A DNA stretch of 61,026 nt from Sulfitobacter brevis (GCF_900112755.1 NZ_FOMW01000017.1:1-61026), one strand, 5' to 3'. Positions 37,841 to 47,417 are shown, numbered from the stretch's first letter. Notes: generated by a model from the sequence alone, not told the origin. Translations and numbers: made by a program.

Positions 37841-38853
37841 GTACAGCAGTTTCATTCAACAATGTCTCAATCGTCTTTGGCGACCGTCCCGCCAAGGCGT
37901 TGCCCTTGATGGATGCGGGCCAAAGCCGCAGCGAGATCGAAGAAGCCACCGGCCAGATTTTGGGCGTGCATGATTGCTCGCTCGATGTGGCCGAGGGTGA
38001 AATTCTGGTGCTGATGGGGCTCTCGGGGTCGGGCAAGTCCACGTTGCTGCGGGCGGTCAACGGGCTCAACCCTGTCGCGCGTGGCCACGTGACGGTCCAT
38101 GATGGCGACTGGTCCGCCAATGTGCAGGAGTGTAACCCGCAGACCCTGCGCAAGGTCCGGCGCGAATGTGTGTCGATGGTGTTTCAGCAGTTCGGTTTGC
38201 TGCCGTGGCGCACCGTGCTCGACAATGTGGCGCTGGGGCTGGAGCTGAGCGGCGTGCCAAAGGGCGAGCGTATGGAGCGTGCCAAAAAGCAGCTGGCGTT
38301 GGTGGGGCTCAAAGACTGGGCCGATCGCAAAGTCGGCGAGCTGTCGGGTGGGATGCAGCAGCGTGTGGGTCTTGCCCGTGCCTTTGCCACCGAAGCGCCG
38401 ATATTGCTGATGGACGAGCCGTTTTCAGCGCTTGACCCGTTGATCCGCACCCGCCTGCAAGACGAGCTGCTTGATCTGCAACGCGAGTTGAAGCGCACGA
38501 TTATTTTCGTGAGCCACGATCTGGACGAAGCGTTCAAGCTAGGCGGTCGCATTGCAATCATGGAAGGCGCGCGCATTGTTCAAATTGGCACGCCGCGCGA
38601 TATCTTCTCTAACCCGGCGTCGGATTATGTCGCTGATTTTGTGGCCAATATGAACCCGCTCGGCGTGCTGACAGCGCGTGATGTGATGCAGGCGTCAAGC
38701 ACTGCGACAGGGCCTTCGGTTGCTGCCGAAACGCCTGTGCGCGATCTTATTGATCAAGTCAGCAGCACCCCCGAAGGGATCAGCGTTTCAGCCAATGGGG
38801 CGATCGTCGGCGTGGTCACTGCCCAGAGCATTGTCGAACGGCTGCGCAGCTGA
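37837..38853 (+). CDS. choV: Choline ABC transporter ATP-binding protein
   Basis: A 338-residue ABC ATPase of the quaternary-amine class. Walker A is GLSGSGKSTLL, the Q-loop lies in MVFQQFGLLPWR, the signature is LSGGMQQRVGLAR, Walker B is ILLMDEPFSALDP, and the switch His is in FVSHDLDEAF. The last 60 residues form a short CBS-like regulatory tail (VRDLIDQVSS to IVGVVTAQSIVERL). It drives uptake through ChoW. It overlaps choW by ATGA. Confidence 0.93.
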   Translation: MSTAVSFNNVSIVFGDRPAKALPLMDAGQSRSEIEEATGQILGVHDCSLDVAEGEILVLMGLSGSGKSTLLRAVNGLNPVARGHVTVHDGDWSANVQECNPQTLRKVRRECVSMVFQQFGLLPWRTVLDNVALGLELSGVPKGERMERAKKQLALVGLKDWADRKVGELSGGMQQRVGLARAFATEAPILLMDEPFSALDPLIRTRLQDELLDLQRELKRTIIFVSHDLDEAFKLGGRIAIMEGARIVQIGTPRDIFSNPASDYVADFVANMNPLGVLTARDVMQASSTATGPSVAAETPVRDLIDQVSSTPEGISVSANGAIVGVVTAQSIVERLRS

Positions 38854-38861
38854 AAATCCAT

Positions 38862-38897
38862 CTCCGGCGGAACTTTCTTAGGAAATTTTCGCCGGAG
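38862..38897. terminator. Bidirectional terminator between choV and the amidohydrolase
   Basis: CTCCGGCG (38862-38869) and CGCCGGAG (38890-38897) form a perfect 8-base stem. The interior has further GAAA/TTTC pairing. It lies between two convergent genes and can serve both. Confidence 0.75.
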
Positions 38898-38917
38898 GTA
38901 AAACCCTCAGAGTGTCT

Positions 38918-40357
38918 TTACTCGTCAGAGCCTGCGGCACGGTATGCGCCAGTCACACGTCGTGCCTGCTTCCATGAGTTAGCGGTTTCAACGCGTGCAT
39001 CCATCCGTCCACATGCTGTGAAAACCCGATCAGCTTCGGCTTCGGCTTCCGTGAGAATCTCCTCAAGATCCAAGTGCGGAACGTGACGCTTTTCCATCAG
39101 CACGCGGCCATCCACCAACACTGTATCCACATCGGCGGCATTGGCAAAATGGGTGATCCGGTTGAGCGCCATGACAGGCGGCCACAGATGCGGTTTGCGG
39201 CCATCCAGCAGAACGATGTCAGCCCGCTTTCCGACCTCCAGCGACCCGATTTCATTAGCGACTCCAAGGGCGCGGGCGGCATCAATGGTGCAAAGCTCCA
39301 GTGCTTTTCCATCCGGCAACACAGCGGGGTCGCGGAAGTGCCGACGGTGATAATGCATTGCCTGTGCCATGTGACGGAACATATCAAATCCGCGATCCGG
39401 CGCGCCAGCGTCCGAGCCGAGACAGACAGTGACGCCAGCCTCCAGCAGTTCGGGCACGGGGCATCTGCCGATAATCGACATGATCGCTGACGGATTGTGA
39501 ATGATTGTTGCACCGGTAGCGCGCAGGGCTTCAAAATCTGCGGGGATGAGGTCGACGCTGTGACCAAGTGCGGCCTTTGGCGACAACAACCCCAACTCCC
39601 GCGCCAGTGCGATGGTGCCGCCACGATGGCCGTCTTGCGTCAAGAGCGTGCCAGTGCTGTCCTGCAATGCGCGCATCGCGGTCGCCATTCGGCGGATTTC
39701 TGGCCCGTGGTCCGCCATATGGTCTTGCGCATAGACCGGTAAAATTAACGCAACGCCTGTGCGACGGCCGAGTAGATCATCGTGGCGATCAATCAGCTCG
39801 GCGCAGACCTCCATTTGTTCGTCAAAGCTAACGGGGCGGCGATCAGGGCCAAAATGTTTGGGAAACGGCAAGCGCCCCGGACCGACGGCCATGATGGTGC
39901 GCAAACCGGCTTGGACCGTTGCGTCGCAATGGGCGTCACCGGCGTCTGGCGTGTCGGTCCGCATGATATCCGCGCCACCGCCCAGCAGCGAAACTGCCGT
40001 GGTGACACCGCCCATCAGTCGCTCCATCTGGGCCAACCGCGCTTCGGCCCGCCAAAAGTCCGGCGTGGCGACACCTGCGTAAATTTCCTCACAGATTTGA
40101 AACCATAGGTCGCCGTCTGCGTCGCCTGCTGCGCGCACAAGGCCATGGCCCGAATGCGAATGCGCGTCGATCAAACCGGGCAGGGCGATTAGGCCCGCTT
40201 TGTCGATCACCCGTTTCGCAGCAGGGGGCGTGCCGGTGCCGATGGCAGCAATCAGATTGCCGTCTACCGCGATCCAGCCTGGCTCAATCACCCGCCGCTC
40301 GGGATCCACGGTGATGATGCTGGCGCAATGGATTAGAATATCATGGGGCGCTGTCAT
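38918..40357 (-). CDS. Amidohydrolase (TRZ/ATZ, chlorohydrolase-like)
   Basis: A 479-residue metal-dependent hydrolase with the amidohydrolase barrel. The HxH motif is GLIDAHSHSGHGLVR near residue 60, a later ligand His is in KAALGHSVDL, and the Asp in VCLGSDAGAPDRG; TQDGHRGGT stands where HxxE-type residues usually lie. Relatives deaminate or dechlorinate N-heterocycles and related amines. Its ATG overlaps the GntR regulator stop by four bases, so it is co-expressed with that regulator and opposite to the dpp-like operon. The substrate is unknown; the locus suggests a nitrogen-rich small compound. Confidence 0.82.
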   Translation of the reverse strand: MTAPHDILIHCASIITVDPERRVIEPGWIAVDGNLIAAIGTGTPPAAKRVIDKAGLIALPGLIDAHSHSGHGLVRAAGDADGDLWFQICEEIYAGVATPDFWRAEARLAQMERLMGGVTTAVSLLGGGADIMRTDTPDAGDAHCDATVQAGLRTIMAVGPGRLPFPKHFGPDRRPVSFDEQMEVCAELIDRHDDLLGRRTGVALILPVYAQDHMADHGPEIRRMATAMRALQDSTGTLLTQDGHRGGTIALARELGLLSPKAALGHSVDLIPADFEALRATGATIIHNPSAIMSIIGRCPVPELLEAGVTVCLGSDAGAPDRGFDMFRHMAQAMHYHRRHFRDPAVLPDGKALELCTIDAARALGVANEIGSLEVGKRADIVLLDGRKPHLWPPVMALNRITHFANAADVDTVLVDGRVLMEKRHVPHLDLEEILTEAEAEADRVFTACGRMDARVETANSWKQARRVTGAYRAAGSDE

Positions 40358-41040
40358 GACAGGATATCCCGCAAGTCGTTGGTTTCCTCGGTGGTGTCGT
40401 CCAGATCAAGCTTGCCTTCGAGGTGGTCGAGGTGATGGTCCATCAGGTGCTGCGCCCGCGCCGCATCGGCGTTACGGATGGCCTCTAAAACCTCGGCATG
40501 CTCATCAGGGCCGCAATCGGCCTGACTGCGGGTCTGGTACATCGCCATGATGAGAGAGGTGCGCGACACCAGATCGCGCAGCACTTCCCAAAGGTAGGGG
40601 GAGCCCGCAAGCTCCCCGATCAAAAGGTGGAACCCGCCTGACAACAGGATCGTCGCTTTGGTATCGCCCGCTGCGCGCGCGGCGCGTTCTTCTTCAACAT
40701 GGGCATGCATCCGCGCGAGATCGTCAGCAGTGGCGGCGGCACAAAGCCGCGCCACGAGGCTGGTCTCAATCGTTCTGCGTGCAAAGAAGATATCGCGGGC
40801 TTCCTCGGTCGAGGGTTGCGACACGAAAGCCCCCCGATGCGGTACCAAGGTCACCAGCCCATCGTGCTCCAAAGCGGACAGCGCCTGGCGGACACGGGCG
40901 CGACTCACCGAGAATATCTCGGCCAGTTGCTCTTCTTTTAGGCGGGTGCCGGGCTTCAACTTGCGCTCCGCAATCGACAGCCAGATGCGATTGTAGACAT
41001 CCATTTGCGGTGTGTCTGCGCTTGTTTCCATTGAATTCAT
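40354..41040 (-). CDS. GntR-family transcriptional regulator (FCD domain)
   Basis: A 228-residue regulator. The N-terminal winged helix (about 10-75) reads LKEEQLAEIFSVSRARVRQA then LSALEHDGLVTLVPHRGAFV; the C-terminal FCD domain (about 85-215) has the metal/effector-binding residues in the ARMHAHVEEE and HLLIGELAGSPYLWEVL helices. The ATG at 41040 has GGGAGG upstream; the longer frame is discarded. It sits between the amidohydrolase it is coupled to and the divergent dpp-like operon, so it probably controls both in response to their substrate. A candidate operator lies at 41123-41136. Confidence 0.88.
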   Translation of the reverse strand: MNSMETSADTPQMDVYNRIWLSIAERKLKPGTRLKEEQLAEIFSVSRARVRQALSALEHDGLVTLVPHRGAFVSQPSTEEARDIFFARRTIETSLVARLCAAATADDLARMHAHVEEERAARAAGDTKATILLSGGFHLLIGELAGSPYLWEVLRDLVSRTSLIMAMYQTRSQADCGPDEHAEVLEAIRNADAARAQHLMDHHLDHLEGKLDLDDTTEETNDLRDILS

Positions 41041-41122
41041 GCTTGGTATCCTCCCGACCTTACAGGCAATTTCCAGTATAACAAGAAAGTAGGTCAACAA
41101 TGATGTTTACACAAGAATAAAT

Positions 41123-41136
41123 AATTGTAGACAATT
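41123..41136. promoter_or_regulatory. Candidate GntR operator
   Basis: AATTGT-AG-ACAATT, six-base perfect arms with a two-base spacer, lies in the 181-base gap between the divergent regulator and the dpp-like operon. FCD-type GntR proteins bind such short TTGT/ACAA palindromes. Predicted from symmetry and position. Confidence 0.45.
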
Positions 41137-41221
41137 TATGTCGCTTGTGTTTGCAATGTGGGTATCGCGGCCCTGCTTGATTTCCGCAGAGGACCGCGAA
41201 CAACCAACGGGAGATTTGCCA

Positions 41222-42787
41222 ATGCTTCGTCACCTCATGATGACCGCCACTGCTGTGACACTCGTCGCGGCTGGGGCCAGTGCCGAAACCCTGCGCTATG
41301 CCACAGCGCGGGATGTTTACGGGCTCGACCCACATGCCAGTACCGACAGTTTCACCAATATTTTCACCCACCACATCTATGAGCCGCTGGTGCGCTATGA
41401 TGCGGATATGAAGATCGAACCGGCTTTGGCGACAGGCTGGGAAGTCATCGAGCCGACACGGGTACGGTTCAAGCTGCGCGAAGGCGTGACCTACCAAGGC
41501 GGTCAGAGCTTTGGCGCGGATGATGTGCAGGTTTCGCTGATGCGGGCAGTCGATCCGAAGTCGCCGCTGCGTGGCAACCTGCCCGGATTGAAGGCCGTCG
41601 AGATCGTCGATGACCTGACTGTAGATGTGATCCTTGAAGGGCCGACACCGCTGCTCAATAACTACCTTTCCAACATCTTCATCATGGATAAGGGCTGGCT
41701 GGAGGAGCACAACTCCGTGCCCGTCATCGATGCCAGCCAAGGCGAAGAAGGCTACACCACCAATAATGCCAACGGCACCGGCCCGTTTGCTCTGGAAAGC
41801 CGCCGCCCCGATGCGCTGAACGTGTTGGTGGTCAACGAGGGCTGGTGGGACACGCCGCAGCACAACCTGACACGGATCGAGCATTCTCCGATTGGGTCAG
41901 ACGCCACCCGCGTGGCAGCATTGCTCTCCGGCGAGATTGATTTGATCGAGCCCGCGCCGTTGCAGGACGCGAACCGTATCGAGGCGACCGAGGGTGTCAA
42001 AATGCTGCAAAACCCCGGTTTGCGCAGCATCATGATGGGCATCAACATGGGTGACAGCCTGATTGACGGCAACGTTGAGGGCAATCCGCTCAAGGACGTT
42101 AAGGTGCGTCAGGCGCTGTACCACTCCATCAACATGGACCTGATCCGCGACCGTATCATGCGCGGCAAATCCCGCGTGACCGGCTCGCTGATTGCCCCCG
42201 CCGTGAAGGGCTATTCCGATGCGATGGACGCGCGCCTTGCCTATGACCCCGAAAAGGCCAAGGCCCTGCTTGCCGAGGCCGGGTATCCTGAAGGTTTCGC
42301 CTTTAACCTGAACTGCCCGAACGACCGCTACGTTAACGACGAGGCAATCTGTCAGGCGATGGCGGCGATGATGGCGCAGGCCGGTTTCGAGCCGCGTCTG
42401 GTGACCGAACCGCGCCAGATGCACTTCCAAAAAGTCGACAACCGTCAGGTTGATGTCTTCATGCTGGGTTGGGCGACACTCCCGATGCTCGACGGTTTCT
42501 CGGTCCTGTCGGCGATGCTGGCCTCACCGGGCGGTGAGTATGGCACGTTCACGCCAGCGGGCTATTCCAACGCCAAGGTTGACGCGTTGACCCATGCGGT
42601 TGCCGTCGAAGTCGACGAGGCTAAGCGTCTGGAAATGATGCAGGAAGCGTTGATGCTGGCCAAGGCCGATGTGCCATGGCTGCCGCTGCACCAGCAGCCG
42701 CTGTCTTGGGCCGCGCGCGACACCGTGGAAATCCCGCAGGCTGCCGATGATCTGGTGCGCCTCTGGTACGCGAACGTCACCAAGTGA
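41222..42787 (+). CDS. ABC transporter substrate-binding protein (SBP family 5, DppA-like)
   Basis: A 521-residue periplasmic receptor of the peptide/nickel/opine class. The ATG at 41222 after GGGAGATTTGCCA gives a signal peptide cleaved near GASA; the upstream frame is ignored. Family landmarks are LDPHASTDSFTNIFTHHIYE, ATGWEVIEPTRVRFKLREGV, the KDVKVRQALYHSINMDLI segment and a C-terminal lobe ending LPLHQQPLSWAAR. It feeds the four downstream transport genes. Given the enzymes in the operon, the ligand may be a small N-containing compound rather than a peptide. Confidence 0.9.
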   Translation: MLRHLMMTATAVTLVAAGASAETLRYATARDVYGLDPHASTDSFTNIFTHHIYEPLVRYDADMKIEPALATGWEVIEPTRVRFKLREGVTYQGGQSFGADDVQVSLMRAVDPKSPLRGNLPGLKAVEIVDDLTVDVILEGPTPLLNNYLSNIFIMDKGWLEEHNSVPVIDASQGEEGYTTNNANGTGPFALESRRPDALNVLVVNEGWWDTPQHNLTRIEHSPIGSDATRVAALLSGEIDLIEPAPLQDANRIEATEGVKMLQNPGLRSIMMGINMGDSLIDGNVEGNPLKDVKVRQALYHSINMDLIRDRIMRGKSRVTGSLIAPAVKGYSDAMDARLAYDPEKAKALLAEAGYPEGFAFNLNCPNDRYVNDEAICQAMAAMMAQAGFEPRLVTEPRQMHFQKVDNRQVDVFMLGWATLPMLDGFSVLSAMLASPGGEYGTFTPAGYSNAKVDALTHAVAVEVDEAKRLEMMQEALMLAKADVPWLPLHQQPLSWAARDTVEIPQAADDLVRLWYANVTK

Positions 42788-42859
42788 CCTAATATGGAGC
42801 CGGGGGTGACATATCTCCGGCTCCGCTGACGGACCATAAGCCCTAGAGAGGAATTCACC

Positions 42860-43843
42860 ATGCTCGGCTTTCTCATCCGCCGTATCATCCAATCGGTTTT
42901 CGTCATGCTCGCCGTCGCTTTGATTGCGTTTATGATGTTCCGCTTCATGGGCGATCCGGTGAATTCACTGGTCGCCGAGAACGCGACCACCGAAGAGCGC
43001 GACGCCGTGCGCGAACGCCTCGGTCTCGATCAGCCGATCTGGGTGCAATATGGCCGCTTTGTCGCCCGTGCCACGACCGGCGATTTCGGCCTGTGATGGC
43101 GCAACGCGCGGCCGGTTTCGACGCTTCTTTCCGAGCGTTTTCCCGCCACGGCAGAGCTTGTGTTGGTGGCTGCGGGGCTTTCATTGGTCCTCGGCATCCC
43201 GCTTGGCATCCTGACTGCGCTCAGGCCCAATAGCTTGTCGGCGCAGAGCTTGCAGTTCCTCTCCCTCGTCGGGATTTCGCTGCCGACCTTCGTCACCGGT
43301 ATTCTGCTCATCCTCATTTTCTCGGTCTGGCTGGGCTGGTTGCCTTCCTTCGGACGTGGTGGCGTTATCGATATCGGATGGTGGTCTACAGGGTTTCTGA
43401 CCATTTCGGGCCTTAAGGCGCTGATTTTGCCCTCGGTCATGCTCTGCCTGTTTCAGCTTACGCTCATCATGCGACTGGTACGGGCCGAGATGGTTGAGGT
43501 GCTGCGCACCGATTACATCAAGTTCGCCAAGGCCCGGGGCTTGACCAACCGCTCGATTCATTTTCGCCACGCACTGAAGAATACGCTGATCCCCGTGATC
43601 ACGATCTTTGGCTTGCAGCTTGGCGGGCTGATCGCCTTCGCCATTGTCACCGAAACTGTGTTCCAGTGGCCCGGCATGGGTGCACTTTTCATCCAAGCCG
43701 TAAGCTTTGGCGATGTGCCGGTGATGGCCGCCTACCTAGTGCTGGTCAGCCTGATTTTCGTCATCATCAACACCACCGTCGACCTGCTTTACGCAGTGCT
43801 TGACCCGCGCCTGCGTGTTGACAGCGCACGTTCCGCGCATTGA
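42860..43843 (+). pseudogene. ABC transporter permease (DppB-like) with in-frame TGA
   Basis: The frame from the ATG at 42860 (AGAGAGGAATTCACC upstream) encodes a DppB-type permease: MLGFLIRRIIQSVFVMLAVA, then FRFMGDPVNSLV, GLDQPIWVQYGRFV and TTGDFGL. Codon 79 is TGA (43094-43096); the same frame continues directly with WRNARPVSTLLSERFPATAE and the whole second half up to 43843, including the EAA-like coupling loop RSIHFRHALKNTLIPVIT. Without the stop the protein would have 327 residues, normal length. Family members carry Ser at the stop position, so a single TCA to TGA change is the likely cause. Either the gene is dead, or read-through occurs, or there is a base error. Confidence 0.85.
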
Positions 43844-43856
43844 TCCGGGGGAAGAT

Positions 43857-44774
43857 ATGATATCTGCAACTTTAAACCGCGCCTACGAGAGCGACATCGC
43901 TTGGAGCTTTCGCAAGTCTTGGGTGGCGCGCATCTCCAGCCTGCTGCTGATCGTGCTTTTCGCCGCAGCCCTGCTGGCGCCTTATCTGGCGACGCAAAAC
44001 CCCTACGACATCTCGCAGCTCTTCTTGCTTGATAGTGAATTGCCGCCGAGCTGGGTGGCGGGCGGCGATCCGCGTTATCTTCTGGGCACCGACCAGCAAG
44101 CGCGCGATCTTTACTCCTCTATCCTTTACGGGCTGCGCCTGTCGCTGATCGTCGGGTTTGCCAGTGTCGCACTGGCTGCCGCTTTGGGGATTTCGCTGGG
44201 GCTGCTGGGTGGGTTTCTCGGCGGGATGGTCGATGGCGCAATCATGCGGGTGGCCGATATTCTGCTGAGCTTTCCTGCGATCCTTGTCGCTCTTTTGGTG
44301 AACGGCATCGCCCGCGGTGTTTTGCCGCCTGAGCGTCACGCTGATGCGGCGATCTGGGTGATGATCCTCGCGATCGGGCTGACCAACTGGGTGCAATATG
44401 CCCGAACCGTGCGCGGCTCGACGATGGTGGAGCGGCAAAAGGAATATGTGCAAGCGGCGCGGATCAATGGCGTGTCGGGGCTGAACATCATGATCCATCA
44501 CATTCTGCCCAACGTGCTGGGACCGGTGTTGGTAATCGCCACAATTAACCTTGGCATGGCGGTCCTGACCGAAGCGACGCTTTCCTTCCTCGGTGTGGGC
44601 ATGCCCGCAACCCAGCCGTCGCTTGGCACGCTCATCCGGATCGGGAATGAGTATCTCTTCTCCGGTGTGTGGTGGGTGGTGATTTTCCCCTCCGCCGTCC
44701 TGGTCATCCTCGTCCTCGCGGTCAACCTTCTGGGTGACTGGCTGCGCGACGCCCTGAACCCGAAACTGAGGTAG
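43857..44774 (+). CDS. ABC transporter permease (DppC-like)
   Basis: A 305-residue inner-membrane permease with six helices and the N-terminal segment typical of DppC/OppC proteins (FRKSWVARISSLLLIVLFAA). GTDQQARDLYSSILYGLRLS and the coupling loop VQAARINGVSGLNIMIHHIL are family signatures. The ATG at 43857 follows GGGGGAAGAT, 13 bases after the permease-1 stop. It should pair with DppB; if that gene is dead, this one has lost its partner. Confidence 0.92.
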   Translation: MISATLNRAYESDIAWSFRKSWVARISSLLLIVLFAAALLAPYLATQNPYDISQLFLLDSELPPSWVAGGDPRYLLGTDQQARDLYSSILYGLRLSLIVGFASVALAAALGISLGLLGGFLGGMVDGAIMRVADILLSFPAILVALLVNGIARGVLPPERHADAAIWVMILAIGLTNWVQYARTVRGSTMVERQKEYVQAARINGVSGLNIMIHHILPNVLGPVLVIATINLGMAVLTEATLSFLGVGMPATQPSLGTLIRIGNEYLFSGVWWVVIFPSAVLVILVLAVNLLGDWLRDALNPKLR

Positions 44775-44779
44775 AAACA

Positions 44780-45748
44780 ATGACATTATTGACCGTCGAA
44801 AACCTGACCGTCGCCTTTCCGGGCCGCAGTGGCTCGGTGAACGCGATTGAGGATGTGACACTTTCAGTAGCGCCGGGTGAGATCTTGGGCATGGTCGGCG
44901 AAAGCGGGGCAGGGAAGTCGATGACCGGTGCTGCGATTATCGGGTTGATCGAACCGCCGGGCCGCATCACCAAAGGCCAGATCCATCTTGAAGATCGCCG
45001 CATCGACAACCTCAGCGCCGAAGAGATGCGCCGCATCAGGGGTCGTAAAATTGGCGCGATCTTCCAAGATCCGCTGACCAGCCTTAATCCGGTGCTGACC
45101 GTGGGCGAACAGTTGATCGAAACGATCCAGACCCATCTGAAACTGCCTAAGGCCCAAGCGCGGGAGCGGGCGATCGACTGGCTGCGCCGCGTCGGTATTC
45201 CGGCACCGGAAGCGCGCATCGACACCTATCCGCACCAATACTCGGGCGGTATGCGGCAGCGGGTGGTGATTGCTCTCGCGCTTTGTGCCGAGCCACGGCT
45301 GGTGATCGCGGATGAGCCAACTACAGCGTTGGATGTCAGCGTACAGGCCCAGATCATCGCGCTGCTGCGCAAGCTGGCGCGCGAAACCGGCGTGGCGGTG
45401 GTGTTGGTGACCCACGATATGGGCGTGATCGCCGAAACTGCGGACCGTGTGGCGGTGATGTATGCAGGCCGGATCGTCGAGATCGGCACGGTGACCGAGG
45501 TGCTGACGGCCCCGAAGCATCCCTATACCACGGGTCTGATGGCCTCCATCCCGCGCATCGGTCCTCGGCCTGATGTCTTGGCCCAGATCGAAGGCGCGAT
45601 GCCGCGCCCCAATGCCCGCCCCGAGGGCTGTGCTTTCAGCCCGCGGTGCCCCCACCGGATCGAGGTTTGCACCCAGCGCCGCCCTGAATCAACCGGTACT
45701 GCGACGAAATCGGTCGCCTGCCATCTGGCCGAGGAGGTCCCCGCATGA
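44780..45748 (+). CDS. ABC transporter ATP-binding protein (DppD-like)
   Basis: A 322-residue ATPase. Walker A is GESGAGKSMTG, the signature YSGGMRQRVVIA, Walker B LVIADEPTTALD, and the switch His lies in VLVTHDMGVIAE. The C-terminal CAFSPRCPHRIEVC cluster belongs to the oligopeptide-transport subfamily and may hold an iron-sulfur cluster as in some relatives. It starts five bases after the permease stop and overlaps the next ATPase gene by four bases. Confidence 0.93.
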   Translation: MTLLTVENLTVAFPGRSGSVNAIEDVTLSVAPGEILGMVGESGAGKSMTGAAIIGLIEPPGRITKGQIHLEDRRIDNLSAEEMRRIRGRKIGAIFQDPLTSLNPVLTVGEQLIETIQTHLKLPKAQARERAIDWLRRVGIPAPEARIDTYPHQYSGGMRQRVVIALALCAEPRLVIADEPTTALDVSVQAQIIALLRKLARETGVAVVLVTHDMGVIAETADRVAVMYAGRIVEIGTVTEVLTAPKHPYTTGLMASIPRIGPRPDVLAQIEGAMPRPNARPEGCAFSPRCPHRIEVCTQRRPESTGTATKSVACHLAEEVPA

Positions 45749-46764
45749 GCACTCCGCTTTTAAAGGTCTCGGGACTGAAAAAGTCATTCGATCTGTCCCA
45801 ACCGTTCCTGAACCGCCTCATGTCGGGCAGCGCGCGCAAATACGTCCATGCGGTGGATGGGGTCGATTTTTCCATCGAACGCGGCACGACGCTCAGCCTC
45901 GTGGGGGAATCCGGCTGTGGCAAATCCACTGTGGCAAAGCTGCTGATGGGCCTGACGCACCCCTCGAACGGGAGTATTCAGCTCGACGGTCATGAGCTTG
46001 CCGGCACTTCTGCCGGTCAGCCACCGGATGTGCGGCGCCGCATGCAGATGATCTTCCAAGACCCCTATGCCAGCCTCAATCCGCGCTGGCGTGTGGCGCG
46101 CATTATTGGTGAGCCGATGAAGAGCTTTGGCACCTATCCCGATCCCGCGTCGCGGCGCAAGGAAGTCGACCGCCTGTTGGAATTCGTCGGCCTTTCAGCG
46201 GCAGATGGCGAGAAGTTTCCGCATGAGTTTTCTGGCGGCCAGCGGCAGCGGATTTCGATTGCGCGGGCGATCTCGACCAAGCCGGAGTTTCTGGTCTGCG
46301 ACGAGCCGACCTCGGCGCTGGATGTCTCTGTGCAGGCGCAGATTTTAAACCTGATGCGCGCGTTGCAGCGCGAGCTAGGCCTGACCTATCTGTTCATCAG
46401 TCACGACCTGGCAGTAGTGAACTATATCTCTGACTACATTGGCGTGATGTATCTGGGGCGTCTGGTCGAACTTGCGCCAGCGGATCAGATCTTTGCCGAC
46501 CCCCAGCATCCCTATACGCGGCTCCTGCTCGAAACCGTGCCTGATATCACCATGGCGCACCGTGATATGGACCGCCCTGCAGGCGAGGTGCCCAACCCTG
46601 TCACGCCGCCGATGGGCTGCCATTTCAACCCCCGATGCCCCTTGGCGAACGATCGCTGCCGGACTGAAACGCCAAGATTTTTGGCTAGAGGTGCGACACA
46701 TGTGCGCTGCCATGCGGTAGAAGAAGGCCGAGCTGATGTGCCTCCCCAAAGAAAGGCCAGTTAA
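45745..46764 (+). CDS. ABC transporter ATP-binding protein (DppF-like)
   Basis: A 339-residue second ATPase of the importer. Walker A is GESGCGKSTVAK, signature FSGGQRQRISIAR, Walker B FLVCDEPTSALD, switch His in LFISHDLAVVNY, and the C-terminal GCHFNPRCPLANDRC motif. It forms the heterodimeric motor with the preceding ATPase. Its stop shares a base with the flavin reductase start, so transport and catabolism genes form one transcription and translation unit. Confidence 0.93.
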   Translation: MSTPLLKVSGLKKSFDLSQPFLNRLMSGSARKYVHAVDGVDFSIERGTTLSLVGESGCGKSTVAKLLMGLTHPSNGSIQLDGHELAGTSAGQPPDVRRRMQMIFQDPYASLNPRWRVARIIGEPMKSFGTYPDPASRRKEVDRLLEFVGLSAADGEKFPHEFSGGQRQRISIARAISTKPEFLVCDEPTSALDVSVQAQILNLMRALQRELGLTYLFISHDLAVVNYISDYIGVMYLGRLVELAPADQIFADPQHPYTRLLLETVPDITMAHRDMDRPAGEVPNPVTPPMGCHFNPRCPLANDRCRTETPRFLARGATHVRCHAVEEGRADVPPQRKAS

Positions 46765-47417
46765 TGGACTTTGATTTCACCCAACTGCCCCCCGAAGACC
46801 GCTACCGTTTACTGACTAATTTTGTCGGCCCGCGCCCGATTGCGCTGGTGACCACACGGTCGGAGGAAGGCCACTCCAATGCCGCGCCGATGAGCTTTTT
46901 CAACGTCTTCTCACAGGATCCGCCGATTGTCATTCTGGGCATCCAGACCCGCGGTGACGGAGAGGAGAAAGACACGCTGGTGAATATTCGACGCACGCAG
47001 GAGTTTTGTGTCAACATGGTCGATATGGAGATCGCCGACGCAATGATCCTTTGCGGAGTGAATTTCTCCCGCGATGTGGACGAGCCGAAGTTTGCAGGGC
47101 TCGATACCGAAGCCTGCCGCCAGATCGACGCGTCATATCTGCTTCGCACACCCTGCGCGATGGAATGCCGCGTCGAGCGGATTATCGATTTTCCGCGCCG
47201 CGCTATCGTGCTGGGCGAGGTGGTGGAAATGACCGTGCGCAACGACTGTCTCGATCCGCAAGGGCGCTATGTCGATGCGCAGGTCTACCAGCCCATCGCG
47301 CGTTTGCATGCTGATAATTACATCATTGCAGACCAGCAGTTCGAGCTGAAAAAACCAGACGAGGCAGCCTCTTGGGAAGCCGCGCAACTGTCCCCGCGGC
47401 AAGAAAAGGCGAAATGA
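46764..47417 (+). CDS. Flavin reductase-like domain protein
   Basis: A 217-residue FMN-binding split-barrel protein of the flavin-reductase-like class. GPRPIALVTTRSEEGHSNAA, PMSFFNVFSQDPPIVILGI and DTLVNIRRTQEFCVNMVD are the characteristic FMN-binding segments. Such proteins reduce or carry FMN, sometimes for a partner monooxygenase, but no monooxygenase gene is present here, so it may act as an oxidoreductase itself. It overlaps both neighbours, which ties it to the amidohydrolase pathway. Confidence 0.85.
   Translation: MDFDFTQLPPEDRYRLLTNFVGPRPIALVTTRSEEGHSNAAPMSFFNVFSQDPPIVILGIQTRGDGEEKDTLVNIRRTQEFCVNMVDMEIADAMILCGVNFSRDVDEPKFAGLDTEACRQIDASYLLRTPCAMECRVERIIDFPRRAIVLGEVVEMTVRNDCLDPQGRYVDAQVYQPIARLHADNYIIADQQFELKKPDEAASWEAAQLSPRQEKAK

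Noticed and set aside
43094..43096. TGA as selenocysteine in the DppB-like gene
   Set aside because: Permeases of this family have no selenocysteine, no SECIS-like hairpin is apparent, and the aligned residue is normally serine.
43872..44861. 329-residue minus-strand frame across the DppC-like gene
   Set aside because: A GC-driven shadow rich in His, Gln and Arg; the permease on the plus strand is clear.
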